From contig NZ_JANQIM010000033.1 of assembly GCF_028282165.1 (NCBI RefSeq), positions 124,001 to 188,000 on the forward strand: DNA of 64,000 nt, read 5' to 3'. The DNA comes from Winogradskyella sp. GTDB taxonomy: Bacteria > Bacteroidota > Bacteroidia > Flavobacteriales > Flavobacteriaceae. This document shows positions 40,599 to 48,798 of the stretch, piece by piece. The first letter of the stretch is position 1; every line of letters begins with the position of its first letter. Position numbers and translations under genes: made by a program. The notes under the pieces are model-generated. The model saw only the letters and a list, made by a program, of their open reading frames with translations. It ran no database searches and was not told the origin of the DNA.

Positions 40599-41348
40599 TT
40601 ACTTTCCTTTATTTACCGCATCTATATACTTTTGTAAGGCCATGGTCATCGATGGTGTTTCTGGCGTTGGTGCAGCAATATCAACACGTAAGCCTTTTTC
40701 CTTAACCGCTTTAACAGTAGTATTGCCAAATACAGCAATGCGTGTATCGTTTTGTTTAAAGTCTGGGAAATTATGGAATAAGGATTCAATACCAGATGGG
40801 CTAAAGAATACTAAAATGTCGTAATAAACGTCTGCCAGATCAGATAAATCACTAATCACGGTTTTATAGAACGTAGCTTGTTTCCAGTTAACGCCCAAAT
40901 TATCTAAAGTTTCTGGGATTATTGGCTTTACCTTATCTGTAGTAGGTAACAAAAAGGCTTCGTCTTTATATTTTTTAATTAAAGGTATGAGATCGCCAAA
41001 TGTGCGTTTACCTACATAAATTTTACGCTTTCTGTACACAACGTATTTCTGTAAGTAATAGGCAACCGCTTCAGATTGGCAGAAATACTTCATGGTATCT
41101 GGCACTTTAAAACGCATTTCGTCTGCAATTCTAAAGAAATGGTCTACAGAATTTCTACTGGTTAAGATAATCGCAGTAAACTTACTGAGATCTATTTTTT
41201 GTTGTCTGATTTCTTTGGCTGAAACACCTTCTACATGAATAAAAGGTCTAAAGTCAACTTTGACTTTTTGCTTTTCCTGTAAGTCAAAATATGGAGAGTT
41301 CTCTATCTTAGGCTCTGGCTGTGATACTAAAATCGTTTTCACTTTCAT
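40599..41348 (-). CDS. hemD: uroporphyrinogen-III synthase
   Basis: A 249-residue enzyme of the HemD fold that closes hydroxymethylbilane to uroporphyrinogen III in haem synthesis. Typical features: the N-terminal VKTILVSQPEP, DFRPFIHVEGVSAKEIRQQK, IILTSRNSVDHFF, a central ILVFFSPSGIESLF and RIAVFGNTTVKAVKEKGLRV near the C-terminus. HemD is poorly conserved, but this pattern is characteristic of the Bacteroidota branch. It is preceded by the DUF4271 gene, 17 bases away, a pairing I associate with flavobacteria. Confidence 0.92.
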   Translation of the reverse strand: MKVKTILVSQPEPKIENSPYFDLQEKQKVKVDFRPFIHVEGVSAKEIRQQKIDLSKFTAIILTSRNSVDHFFRIADEMRFKVPDTMKYFCQSEAVAYYLQKYVVYRKRKIYVGKRTFGDLIPLIKKYKDEAFLLPTTDKVKPIIPETLDNLGVNWKQATFYKTVISDLSDLADVYYDILVFFSPSGIESLFHNFPDFKQNDTRIAVFGNTTVKAVKEKGLRVDIAAPTPETPSMTMALQKYIDAVNKGK

Positions 41349-41365
41349 AGGTAAACCTCTTTGTT

Positions 41366-42016
41366 TTAAGCGTTATACTCCCTAATTACCTTATATAAAA
41401 GCACATAAGGTGCAATTTCGAGAGCGCAAAGATACAACAAAAAATAGAAATAATTGGGATTTATTATTTTTTGATAGTTTTTAAATGAAGTTGCAAAGCC
41501 AATGAGATTTATTAAGCAAATCAAAGAAAAAGATACAATTATGATAATCTTTGAATAATTCGAAGTATATAATAGCAATAGGTTGGCTGGTAACAAGATA
41601 AAACCCGAGTAGTTAAGGAAGGTGATTTTTTGAAACAGATACCCATCTACGATACTATCTATCTCAAAGAGACTACCAATAAGCCGCTCTAACAGTGTTT
41701 TGATAATAACGACGACCGCAACTGCAAAGAAAAGTTTCAAAAAAAAGATCAATTCAAACTGTAATGGAACAATAAAAACAGAATAGCTAAAATACAGGAA
41801 TATACTTCCCGAAAATGCCAGATTAAGAAAAAGAAAACCATCAAAAGGATCTATGAACTTTTGATCTTTACTGTAGATTTTCAAGTATTTTGAATTGCTT
41901 ACAACCGATAAAAAATCACTAAAGCGCAATGTGTTTAGATATTTTGCCACAGCAATGGCGATCAACCCTAAGATCGTGAATATCGTAAACCACTCGTGAG
42001 TAATGAAATTCCGCAT
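41366..42016 (-). CDS. DUF4271 multi-pass membrane protein
   Basis: A 216-residue protein with about six to seven hydrophobic helices and few charged residues, typical of DUF4271, a Bacteroidota family usually next to hemD. No catalytic motif is visible. It is likely cotranscribed with hemD. Function unknown; an inner-membrane location is clear. Confidence 0.85.
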   Translation of the reverse strand: MRNFITHEWFTIFTILGLIAIAVAKYLNTLRFSDFLSVVSNSKYLKIYSKDQKFIDPFDGFLFLNLAFSGSIFLYFSYSVFIVPLQFELIFFLKLFFAVAVVVIIKTLLERLIGSLFEIDSIVDGYLFQKITFLNYSGFILLPANLLLLYTSNYSKIIIIVSFSLICLINLIGFATSFKNYQKIINPNYFYFLLYLCALEIAPYVLLYKVIREYNA

Positions 42017-42100
42017 AATTGCTAAATTATAAAGAAAATAAAGGGTAACATAATTAAAATCTTAATAATCCTATAACAGGTTATAATCCATTAAAAACTT

Positions 42101-42108
42101 TACATTTG
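42101..42108 (+). promoter_or_regulatory. -7 promoter box for the glycosyltransferase/pyrC operon
   Basis: TACATTTG matches TAnnTTTG, 48 bases before the glycosyltransferase ATG. Confidence 0.5.
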
Positions 42109-42155
42109 CTGGAAATTCTATCAGCAACGTAGTCGTTTGCTATAAAAATATATAA

Positions 42156-42881
42156 ATGTCTGACGCACTTGTCATCATCCCTACATATAATGAAATTGAA
42201 AATATTGAGGCCATTATTAGGTCCGTGTTTTCACAAGAAAAAGCATTTCATATTTTGGTAGTAGATGACAATTCTCCTGATGAAACTGCCAAAAGAGTTA
42301 AGACTTTACAAAATAAATTCCCAGATCAGTTGTTTTTATTGGAGCGCAACAAAAAAGAGGGGTTAGGTGGAGCTTATATCGCCGGTTTTAAGTGGGCATT
42401 AGAAAAATCGTATACCTATGTTTTTGAAATGGATGCCGATTTTTCGCACAATCCAGATGATTTAGTTAAGTTGTATAGGGCTTGTGCCGAAGAAGGAGCA
42501 GATGTTTCGGTAGGATCGAGATATGTAAAAGGCATTACAGTGGTTAATTGGCCACTATCTAGAATTTTACTGTCTTATGGGGCTTCTAGATATGTGCGTT
42601 TTATCACAGGAATGAAGGTTAAAGACTCTACCGCAGGATTCATATGCTATAGAAGAGCAGTACTAGAAGCCATAGATCTAAATAAAGTTAGATTTATAGG
42701 CTATGCGTTTCAAATAGAAATGAAATTTAAAGCATATAAAAAAGGGTTTCAAATTGTAGAAATTCCTGTTATTTTTAAGGATAGAATTAAAGGTAAATCA
42801 AAAATGAGCGGCAGTATTATTTCTGAAGCCGTTTTTGGTGTTATCAGTTTAAAATTAAAAAGCTTATTTATCAAGTCATAA
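42156..42881 (+). CDS. polyprenol-phosphate mannose synthase-like glycosyltransferase (GT2)
   Basis: A 241-residue GT-A enzyme. The nucleotide-binding start is [20 protein letters not shown], the DxD-type metal motif is [13 protein letters not shown], and [14 protein letters not shown] and VGSRYVKG are typical of DPM1-type enzymes; no C-terminal membrane domain is present. It transfers a sugar, mannose by homology, to a polyprenyl phosphate at the inner membrane. It heads a three-gene unit with dihydroorotase and DUF4296, an arrangement I recall from other flavobacteria. Confidence 0.92.
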   Translation: MSDALVIIPTYNEIENIEAIIRSVFSQEKAFHILVVDDNSPDETAKRVKTLQNKFPDQLFLLERNKKEGLGGAYIAGFKWALEKSYTYVFEMDADFSHNPDDLVKLYRACAEEGADVSVGSRYVKGITVVNWPLSRILLSYGASRYVRFITGMKVKDSTAGFICYRRAVLEAIDLNKVRFIGYAFQIEMKFKAYKKGFQIVEIPVIFKDRIKGKSKMSGSIISEAVFGVISLKLKSLFIKS

Positions 42882-42885
42882 AGAT

Positions 42886-44229
42886 ATGAAAGGACATACC
42901 CTCATTAAAAATGCTAAAATCGTCAACGAAGGTAAAACTATTGAAGGCGATATTCTCATTGAGAATGATATTATAAAGGAAATAGATACATCAATCAGCG
43001 TAAAATCTGCCGATATGACGGTTATTGACGCAGAAGGCAACTATGTGTTACCCGGTATGATTGATGATCAGGTACATTTTAGAGAACCTGGACTAACGCA
43101 TAAGGCAGATATAGAGACCGAATCTAAAGCTGCATTAGCAGGAGGTATTACCTCTTTTATAGAGATGCCCAACACCAATCCGCAAACTACAACGGTCGAA
43201 AAATTAGAAGAAAAGTTTACTATAGCTTCAAAATCGTCACACGCCAATTATTCGTTTATGTTTGGTGGCACTAATGATAACTTAGATGAAATTCTGAAGG
43301 TAGATTCCAAAACGGTTGCTGGGCTTAAAATATTCCTAGGATCTTCTACGGGTAATATGTTAGTTGATGATCCTAAAGTACTTGAAAAGATATTTTCAAA
43401 TACAAACATGGTTATTTCGGTACATTGTGAGGATGAAGCAACTATTAAAGAAAATTTAGCAAAGTATAAAGCCCAGTATGGTGATGATATTCCTATGGAA
43501 ATGCATCCCATCATTAGGAGTGAAGAAGCTTGCTATCTATCTTCATCAAAGGCCATTGAACTTGCTGAAAAAACAGGTGCCAGACTGCACGTCTTCCACT
43601 TATCTACAGGAAAGGAAACCAATCTGTTTACCAATAAGATTCCTCTAGAAGAGAAGAAGATTACTTCCGAAGTATGTATTCATCATTTATGGTTTTCAGA
43701 TGAAGATTATGCCAAAAAGGGAAGCCATATTAAATGGAATCCGGCTGTAAAGACCTCAAAAGATAGGGCACAACTTCTTGAAGCACTGTTAGATGATAGA
43801 ATAGATGTTATTGCAACAGACCATGCTCCCCATACTATTGAAGAGAAAAGTAATCCATACACAAGCGCTCCTTCTGGCGGACCGTTAGTGCAACATGCAT
43901 TGGTAGCACTGTTAGAAATGCATCACCAGGGAAAAATTTCAATAGAAAAAATTGTTGAAAAAGCCTGTCATAACCCAGCAATACTATTTGATGTAGAAAA
44001 AAGAGGATATATAAAAGAAGGCTATTTTGCTGATCTGGTTGTAGTAGATTTAAATAACCCGTGGACAGTAAACAAAAGTAATATTTTATATAAATGTGGT
44101 TGGTCTCCTTTTGAAGGGAGTACCTTTAGAAGTAGAATAACACACACATTTATTAATGGTCAGCTAGCCTATAACAATTTTAAGGTATTAGACGTTAAAG
44201 CAGCACGACGTTTAACTTTTAATAGGTAA
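42886..44229 (+). CDS. pyrC: dihydroorotase (with substituted metal motif)
   Basis: A 447-residue amidohydrolase of the type I dihydroorotase/allantoinase branch, third step of pyrimidine synthesis. Landmarks: [14 protein letters not shown] (57-70), the lysine that would be carbamylated in [31 protein letters not shown], and the catalytic Asp in [10 protein letters not shown]. The canonical DxHxH metal motif reads D-D-Q62-V-H64, so one histidine ligand is Gln. It starts four bases after the glycosyltransferase stop and overlaps the DUF4296 start by one base. Confidence 0.93.
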   Translation: MKGHTLIKNAKIVNEGKTIEGDILIENDIIKEIDTSISVKSADMTVIDAEGNYVLPGMIDDQVHFREPGLTHKADIETESKAALAGGITSFIEMPNTNPQTTTVEKLEEKFTIASKSSHANYSFMFGGTNDNLDEILKVDSKTVAGLKIFLGSSTGNMLVDDPKVLEKIFSNTNMVISVHCEDEATIKENLAKYKAQYGDDIPMEMHPIIRSEEACYLSSSKAIELAEKTGARLHVFHLSTGKETNLFTNKIPLEEKKITSEVCIHHLWFSDEDYAKKGSHIKWNPAVKTSKDRAQLLEALLDDRIDVIATDHAPHTIEEKSNPYTSAPSGGPLVQHALVALLEMHHQGKISIEKIVEKACHNPAILFDVEKRGYIKEGYFADLVVVDLNNPWTVNKSNILYKCGWSPFEGSTFRSRITHTFINGQLAYNNFKVLDVKAARRLTFNR

Positions 44230-44681
44230 TGAGGAACATCAGTTTTATTTTGTTGGGATTGCTTTTACTTTTTTTTGCTTGTGATAATGAAAGCAAGCCA
44301 AAAAAACCTAGCAATCTCATTCCTAGGGATAAAATGGAAAACATTCTTTATGATCTTTACATCGTTAATGCAGCAAAGGGGACAAACAAAAAAGTACTAG
44401 AAAAAAATAATGTCATACCAGAGACTTATATATTAACTAAGTATGGTATAGATAGTTTGCAATTTGCAGAGAGCAATAGCTATTATGCATTCGATTCTGA
44501 GGAGTATAGAAAAATGGTCGATAATGTTAAGACAAGACTTCAAGACGACAAGGAATATTTTGAAGACTTGCAAAAAAAAGAAGGTGAGGCCGCAAAGAAA
44601 AGGCGCGATTCCCTTGGTAGAGCTAGGCGCCAAAGTAGAGACTCGATTCAAAAAACAATGAAAATACAGGATGATAATTAA
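44229..44681 (+). CDS. DUF4296 lipoprotein
   Basis: A 150-residue lipoprotein: signal ending LLFFAC with the lipidated Cys at 18, a DUF4296 domain (about 30-105, IPRDKMENILYDLYIVNAAK, KYGIDSLQFAESNSYYA) and a charged, Arg/Lys/Glu-rich tail. Found in Bacteroidota after dihydroorotase; function unknown. Its end overlaps the converging epimerase gene by four bases. Confidence 0.88.
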   Translation: MRNISFILLGLLLLFFACDNESKPKKPSNLIPRDKMENILYDLYIVNAAKGTNKKVLEKNNVIPETYILTKYGIDSLQFAESNSYYAFDSEEYRKMVDNVKTRLQDDKEYFEDLQKKEGEAAKKRRDSLGRARRQSRDSIQKTMKIQDDN

Positions 44682-45703
44682 TGATCGCCTTTTAAATCCT
44701 TAAGATATAATTGGCAAACCTCGTTAATAGATTGGTCAATAGGTTTGAACTCAAAACCAAGAGTTTTTTTAAGTTTTGAATTATCATATTTGGCAATACT
44801 TATAGCTGATTTTGCTGTCTGTTTTGAAAGACTGCGTCGCGTTCCGAATAATTTATGTTTTAACCAGTCTAACCGCCATGCTACATTGAGTAGCCACGGC
44901 TTAGCTTCCTTTTTTGGAGGTGCCACATTTAATGCTTTCGCTACCTTATATTGAAAATCCTTGAAACTGAGATTTTCAGATACCAAAATAAAGTTCTCAT
45001 TTTTGATGTCTTTTTCCATGAGTTCAATCATAGCATTGACAACATCAAAGACATCTACATAGCCTACAATACCATTTACATAATAACGCATTCCGTTATG
45101 GATTTGCCTAAACAAGTTGCCACTACTTCCACCTTTCCAATAACCAGCACCGAGAATTATCCCTGGATTAACGACAATAGCATCGACCTTTTCTTGTGTG
45201 CCTCGCCAAACTTCGAGCTCAGCCCCATATTTTGTAATGGCGTATACGCTGTTGTCTTCTTCACGGTTCCAAGCTGTTTGTTCGTTAATGAGCTTCTCGG
45301 GATTTTCATGATGTCCAAGGGCGGCAATTGAACTTACGTAGCACAATTTTTTTATTGCGTTGCTAATGCACAAATTAACAATATTGGCTGTGCCTTCGAT
45401 ATTTATTTTGCGCAATTGATAATATTCGTTCGGTTCAAAAGAAACAAATGCAGCACAATGATAAACGTAAGTAACCCCTTTAAAGGCGTTTTGCAGTTTT
45501 GGAATATCATTAATATCTGCTTCCACCCATTCTATAGATTTAAATAAAGATTCAGCATCATCAGAAAAATACGAAAAAACATGTGCAACACGTTTTAAGG
45601 TCTTTTCTCTTCTGTAAGTCGCACGGATATTTTCGCCATTGTTCGCTAGCTTAAAAAGCAAATGAGCACCTACTAATCCTGTTCCCCCTGTAACTAATAT
45701 CAT
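44678..45703 (-). CDS. NAD-dependent epimerase/dehydratase family protein (extended SDR)
   Basis: A 341-residue extended SDR. Nucleotide-binding GGTGLVGAHLLFKL is at about 6-19, Asp in VEADINDI, SSIAALGH, and the catalytic YAITKYGAE. The sequence resembles the dihydroflavonol reductase/3-beta-HSD-like subgroup more than sugar-nucleotide epimerases (NPGIILGAGYWKGGSSG). Substrate unknown. A single gene; an antisense overlap of four bases with the DUF4296 gene. Confidence 0.9.
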   Translation of the reverse strand: MILVTGGTGLVGAHLLFKLANNGENIRATYRREKTLKRVAHVFSYFSDDAESLFKSIEWVEADINDIPKLQNAFKGVTYVYHCAAFVSFEPNEYYQLRKINIEGTANIVNLCISNAIKKLCYVSSIAALGHHENPEKLINEQTAWNREEDNSVYAITKYGAELEVWRGTQEKVDAIVVNPGIILGAGYWKGGSSGNLFRQIHNGMRYYVNGIVGYVDVFDVVNAMIELMEKDIKNENFILVSENLSFKDFQYKVAKALNVAPPKKEAKPWLLNVAWRLDWLKHKLFGTRRSLSKQTAKSAISIAKYDNSKLKKTLGFEFKPIDQSINEVCQLYLKDLKGDH

Positions 45704-45737
45704 ATTTTAATCCTCATTAAATAAAAACGCGGTTACT

Positions 45738-45803
45738 GTGCCTGCCCTTGTCTGCTCGCCTCACGAAGTCTCGTACGGAGGATAGGCAGATAGGCGTAGC
45801 CGA
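45738..45803. repeat. GC-rich repeat remnant upstream of tyrS
   Basis: CCTGCCCTTGTCTGCTCGCC followed by a palindrome-bearing stretch and AGGCAGATAGGCGTAGCCGA, ending GAAGTAAAA. The GTAGCCGAAGT tail resembles the GTAGTCGAAGT of the module at 8672-8706. The composition is unlike the flanking AT-rich DNA. Confidence 0.4.
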
Positions 45804-45827
45804 AGTAAAATTACGTTAAAATTGTCT

Positions 45828-45857
45828 TTTGTCTTTTAAAGTGGAAACATATCTTTG
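45828..45857 (+). promoter_or_regulatory. tyrS promoter
   Basis: -33 TTTG (45828-45831), 18-base spacer, -7 TATCTTTG (45850-45857): a good Bacteroidota promoter 26 bases before the tyrS ATG. Confidence 0.7.
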
Positions 45858-45882
45858 CTGACATCTAATCACACATATTATA

Positions 45883-47181
45883 ATGAACAAGAATTTTGTC
45901 GAAGAATTACAATGGCGAGGAATGCTACATCAAAGTATGCCAGGAGTTGAGGAACATTTATCTGAAGCAATGCGGAGTGCTTATGTTGGTTTTGATCCAA
46001 CGGCAGATTCTTTACATATAGGTAACTTAGTACCTATAATGTTACTCGCCCATTATCAACGTTGTGGTCATAAACCTGTGGCACTAGTTGGTGGTGCTAC
46101 TGGTATGATTGGTGATCCATCAGGTAAATCGAACGAAAGGAATCTTTTGGATGAAAATACGTTGCGCCATAATCAAGAAGCTATAAAAAAACAATTATCC
46201 CATTTCTTGGATTTTGAAAGCAATGGACCTAACGCTGCTGTTTTGGTGAATAACTACGATTGGATGAAAGAATTCTCATTTTTAGGATTCATAAGGGATG
46301 TTGGGAAGCATATAACAGTAAATTATATGATGGCCAAAGATTCTGTAAAGAATAGAATTTCTGGGGAATCGTCTAATGAGGGTATGAGTTTTACGGAGTT
46401 CACCTATCAGTTGGTACAAGGCTATGACTTTTTACATTTATATAGAGCAAATGATTGTACTATTCAAATGGGCGGAAGTGACCAGTGGGGAAATATTACT
46501 ACTGGCACAGAATTGATAAGACGTATAGGAAATGGAAAAGGTTTTGCGATTACCTGTCCTTTAATCACAAAAAGTGATGGTTCAAAATTTGGAAAGTCAG
46601 AAGGAGGTAATGTTTGGTTGGATGCTAAAAGAACATCGCCTTACAAGTTTTATCAGTACTGGTTAAACTCAAGTGATGAAGATGCAGAAAAGTATATTAA
46701 GATTTTTACGTTTTTGGATGAGGTTGAAATCAATGAAATCATCTCCCAGCATGACGAAGCACCACATTTAAGAGCGCTTCAAAAACAATTGGCTAAAGAG
46801 ATTACCACAATGGTGCATTCTAAAGAAGATTTTGAAAATGCGAAAAAAGCCTCAAATATTTTATTTAGTAAGTCATTCAAGGAAGATATACAAACTTTAG
46901 ATGAGGCTACATTTTTAGATGTTTTTGAAGGGGTTCCTCAAGCGCATATTCCACAATCAGAGTTTGACGAAGGTCTCGATATGATTGGTGCGCTAGCGGC
47001 TAAGACTAGTTTTTTAAAATCTAACGGTGAAGCACGCCGCGCTTTAAAAGAAAATTCTATTTCCGTAAATAAAGAGAAGGTAAAAGAAGACTACAAATTA
47101 TCGACCGAAGATTTAATAAACGATAGGTATATCATTTTGAATAAAGGTAGAAAGAATACTTATATCATTAAGGTGGTATAA
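45883..47181 (+). CDS. tyrS: tyrosine--tRNA ligase
   Basis: A 432-residue class I synthetase. The HIGH-type motif is HIGN in [14 protein letters not shown] (about 46-49), the tyrosine-recognition [37 protein letters not shown], and the KMSKS-type motif [12 protein letters not shown]. The C-terminal S4 RNA-binding domain is present ([20 protein letters not shown]). Length and motifs are of the TyrRS-1 (E. coli-like) type. It has its own promoter. Confidence 0.98.
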   Translation: MNKNFVEELQWRGMLHQSMPGVEEHLSEAMRSAYVGFDPTADSLHIGNLVPIMLLAHYQRCGHKPVALVGGATGMIGDPSGKSNERNLLDENTLRHNQEAIKKQLSHFLDFESNGPNAAVLVNNYDWMKEFSFLGFIRDVGKHITVNYMMAKDSVKNRISGESSNEGMSFTEFTYQLVQGYDFLHLYRANDCTIQMGGSDQWGNITTGTELIRRIGNGKGFAITCPLITKSDGSKFGKSEGGNVWLDAKRTSPYKFYQYWLNSSDEDAEKYIKIFTFLDEVEINEIISQHDEAPHLRALQKQLAKEITTMVHSKEDFENAKKASNILFSKSFKEDIQTLDEATFLDVFEGVPQAHIPQSEFDEGLDMIGALAAKTSFLKSNGEARRALKENSISVNKEKVKEDYKLSTEDLINDRYIILNKGRKNTYIIKVV

Positions 47182-47186
47182 AAAAA

Positions 47187-47210
47187 GTGCCCAAAATCTC
47201 TTTTGGGCAC
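47187..47210 (-). terminator. terminator for the YHS gene (minus strand)
   Basis: GTGCCCAAAA-tctc-TTTTGGGCAC, a perfect 10-bp stem. The T-run is on the minus-strand exit side, so it primarily ends the minus-strand YHS transcript, although it also lies just after the tyrS stop. Confidence 0.85.
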
Positions 47211-47260
47211 ATCTAACCAATCAATCATAAGGCTAAAATTAATTCTTCTTTTTCATAGAA

Positions 47261-47704
47261 TTAACCAAACTTTATAGCCTCCCAATTTTTGTCGGCTTGT
47301 TTCTGCAAACCTTTCACATCTTTTTTCAGCCATTTTTTTAAAGTGTTATTTCCCCAAGAATTATAAAATAGATAAAGTTTGCCATCCCTGATTTCAAAAG
47401 TTTTGGGGTTAATGTCAACTTTCTTGGAACTCAAGGCTATGGCATAAGCGCAATAGCCTCCATATTGAGGAACATACTTAGTCGGATTGTCTAAAAACGT
47501 ATTTAAATTTTCTTGAGAACTGAACTTAAATTTTACACCATCATAGGTGGTAGAAAATTGTTTTAAACCTTCCTTGGCTTCGTTGTTAAAGTAGGCAACA
47601 ACATCGTAACCTTTGGCTATAAAATCTCCTTTGGTGTTATAATCTTGGGTTTGAGAAAAAATAGATGTGGTAGCAATTAGCCAGATTAGAAAAATAGATT
47701 TCAT
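47261..47704 (-). CDS. exported YHS domain protein
   Basis: A 147-residue protein with a signal peptide (about 1-17, ending SIFSQ) and a YHS domain: KGYDVVAYFNNEAKEGLKQF, KFKFSSQENLNTFLDNPTKY, then PQYGGYCAYAIA with one conserved Cys. YHS domains are thought to bind metal; periplasmic forms like this are seen near copper- or iron-handling genes, but none is adjacent here. It follows the LuxE-like gene by 40 bases, so they may be cotranscribed. Confidence 0.88.
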   Translation of the reverse strand: MKSIFLIWLIATTSIFSQTQDYNTKGDFIAKGYDVVAYFNNEAKEGLKQFSTTYDGVKFKFSSQENLNTFLDNPTKYVPQYGGYCAYAIALSSKKVDINPKTFEIRDGKLYLFYNSWGNNTLKKWLKKDVKGLQKQADKNWEAIKFG

Positions 47705-47744
47705 AAAAGTTGTTTCTAATCTAAGTCGAAGAATTTACAAGGAC

Positions 47745-48725
47745 TTACAGCGCCATTAAATTACAACCGCGTATGTCTGAATGATCGAATCTGCCAATCA
47801 CCTCAAATTGACCATTTTGGTAAATTCTTCCTAAATCTTGAGTAGCAATAAATGCACACGAATTTATGTTAGCCAGGTCAATGACATTGATGCCCCCTGT
47901 TTTATTAGGTTGTTGTAATGATAGCGGATCTTCAGGATCTCTAGTAATAATTTTCATCCATGGAGGGCATTCAAAAATACCGTCACCTTTAGAATACGCT
48001 TGACTCAAAAGTTCAGTCATACCATATTCACTATGAATTTTAGTTACACCAAAACTAGATTTAAGGATGTTATGAAGTTCTTGTCTAATGATTTCCTTCC
48101 GTCTACCTTTCATACCGCCAGTTTCCATAACTACAGTATGATTTAAATTAAATTGATACTGTTCGGTCAAATCCAATAATGCGAAGGAAACACCGATCAA
48201 CAGTGTTTTTTGTTTTTTAGCTTCAAGTCGTTGAATGGTTTTCGCTAAATCGTCAAGATTTTTAAGATAAAAACCACTTTCTGAATGCTTAGATTTGAGT
48301 ATTAAATCATTCACCATGTAAATGAGCGAAGAACCTTCACGTTCTAAATAAGAGGGTAGCAATGCCAAAACCACATAATCTTCTATGTTACCATAAAAAT
48401 GACGGAAACCATTTAAATAACTTTTTTCATAAAGTTGGATATCCGTTATGAGATGCTTACTTGTTTTGCTTCCTGTTGTCCCCGAACTGGTAAACAATTT
48501 TTCAATAGGCTTATTTTCACTTAAAATTTGATGGCTCTTAAAAAATTGGATGGGTAAGAATGGAATATCAGCGATGGATTTCACATCAGCAGGATGTTTG
48601 TACAATAAGTCACAGAACGAACGATATACAGGATTGTTTTCAAACTGAAATCTAAAAATGTCCAGTGACAAAGCTTCAAATTCGGCATCGGATTTAATAT
48701 GAAAAATGGCATCCTTGGAAATCAT
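47745..48725 (-). CDS. LuxE/PaaK-like acyl-protein synthetase family protein
   Basis: A 326-residue ANL-related adenylating enzyme fragment-type protein. LFTSSGTTGSKTSKHLI (about 80-96) is the adenylate-forming P-loop, SEYGMTELLSQAY is the second ANL motif, and ATQDLGRI carries the ANL Asp. LuxE-type proteins activate a fatty acid or similar as acyl-AMP and transfer it to a protein cysteine. No reductase (LuxC) partner is adjacent, so the acceptor and acid are unknown. Related single genes are common in flavobacteria. Confidence 0.85.
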   Translation of the reverse strand: MISKDAIFHIKSDAEFEALSLDIFRFQFENNPVYRSFCDLLYKHPADVKSIADIPFLPIQFFKSHQILSENKPIEKLFTSSGTTGSKTSKHLITDIQLYEKSYLNGFRHFYGNIEDYVVLALLPSYLEREGSSLIYMVNDLILKSKHSESGFYLKNLDDLAKTIQRLEAKKQKTLLIGVSFALLDLTEQYQFNLNHTVVMETGGMKGRRKEIIRQELHNILKSSFGVTKIHSEYGMTELLSQAYSKGDGIFECPPWMKIITRDPEDPLSLQQPNKTGGINVIDLANINSCAFIATQDLGRIYQNGQFEVIGRFDHSDIRGCNLMAL

Positions 48726-48748
48726 TTGGTAAAAGTATAGAAAATAAA

Positions 48749-48777
48749 AAAGCGCAACTAAATTTTAGTTGCGCTTT
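48749..48777 (-). terminator. terminator of the T9SS cargo gene
   Basis: AAAGCGCAACTAAA and TTTAGTTGCGCTTT form a 14-bp stem with a one-base centre and a T-rich minus-strand tail, 22 bases past the stop of the 900-residue gene. Confidence 0.88.
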
Positions 48778-48798
48778 AAATATGTTATAAAACAATGT

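Noticed and set aside
44951..45331. 126-residue open frame antisense to the epimerase gene
   Set aside because: No promoter or domain; fully covered by the extended-SDR gene.
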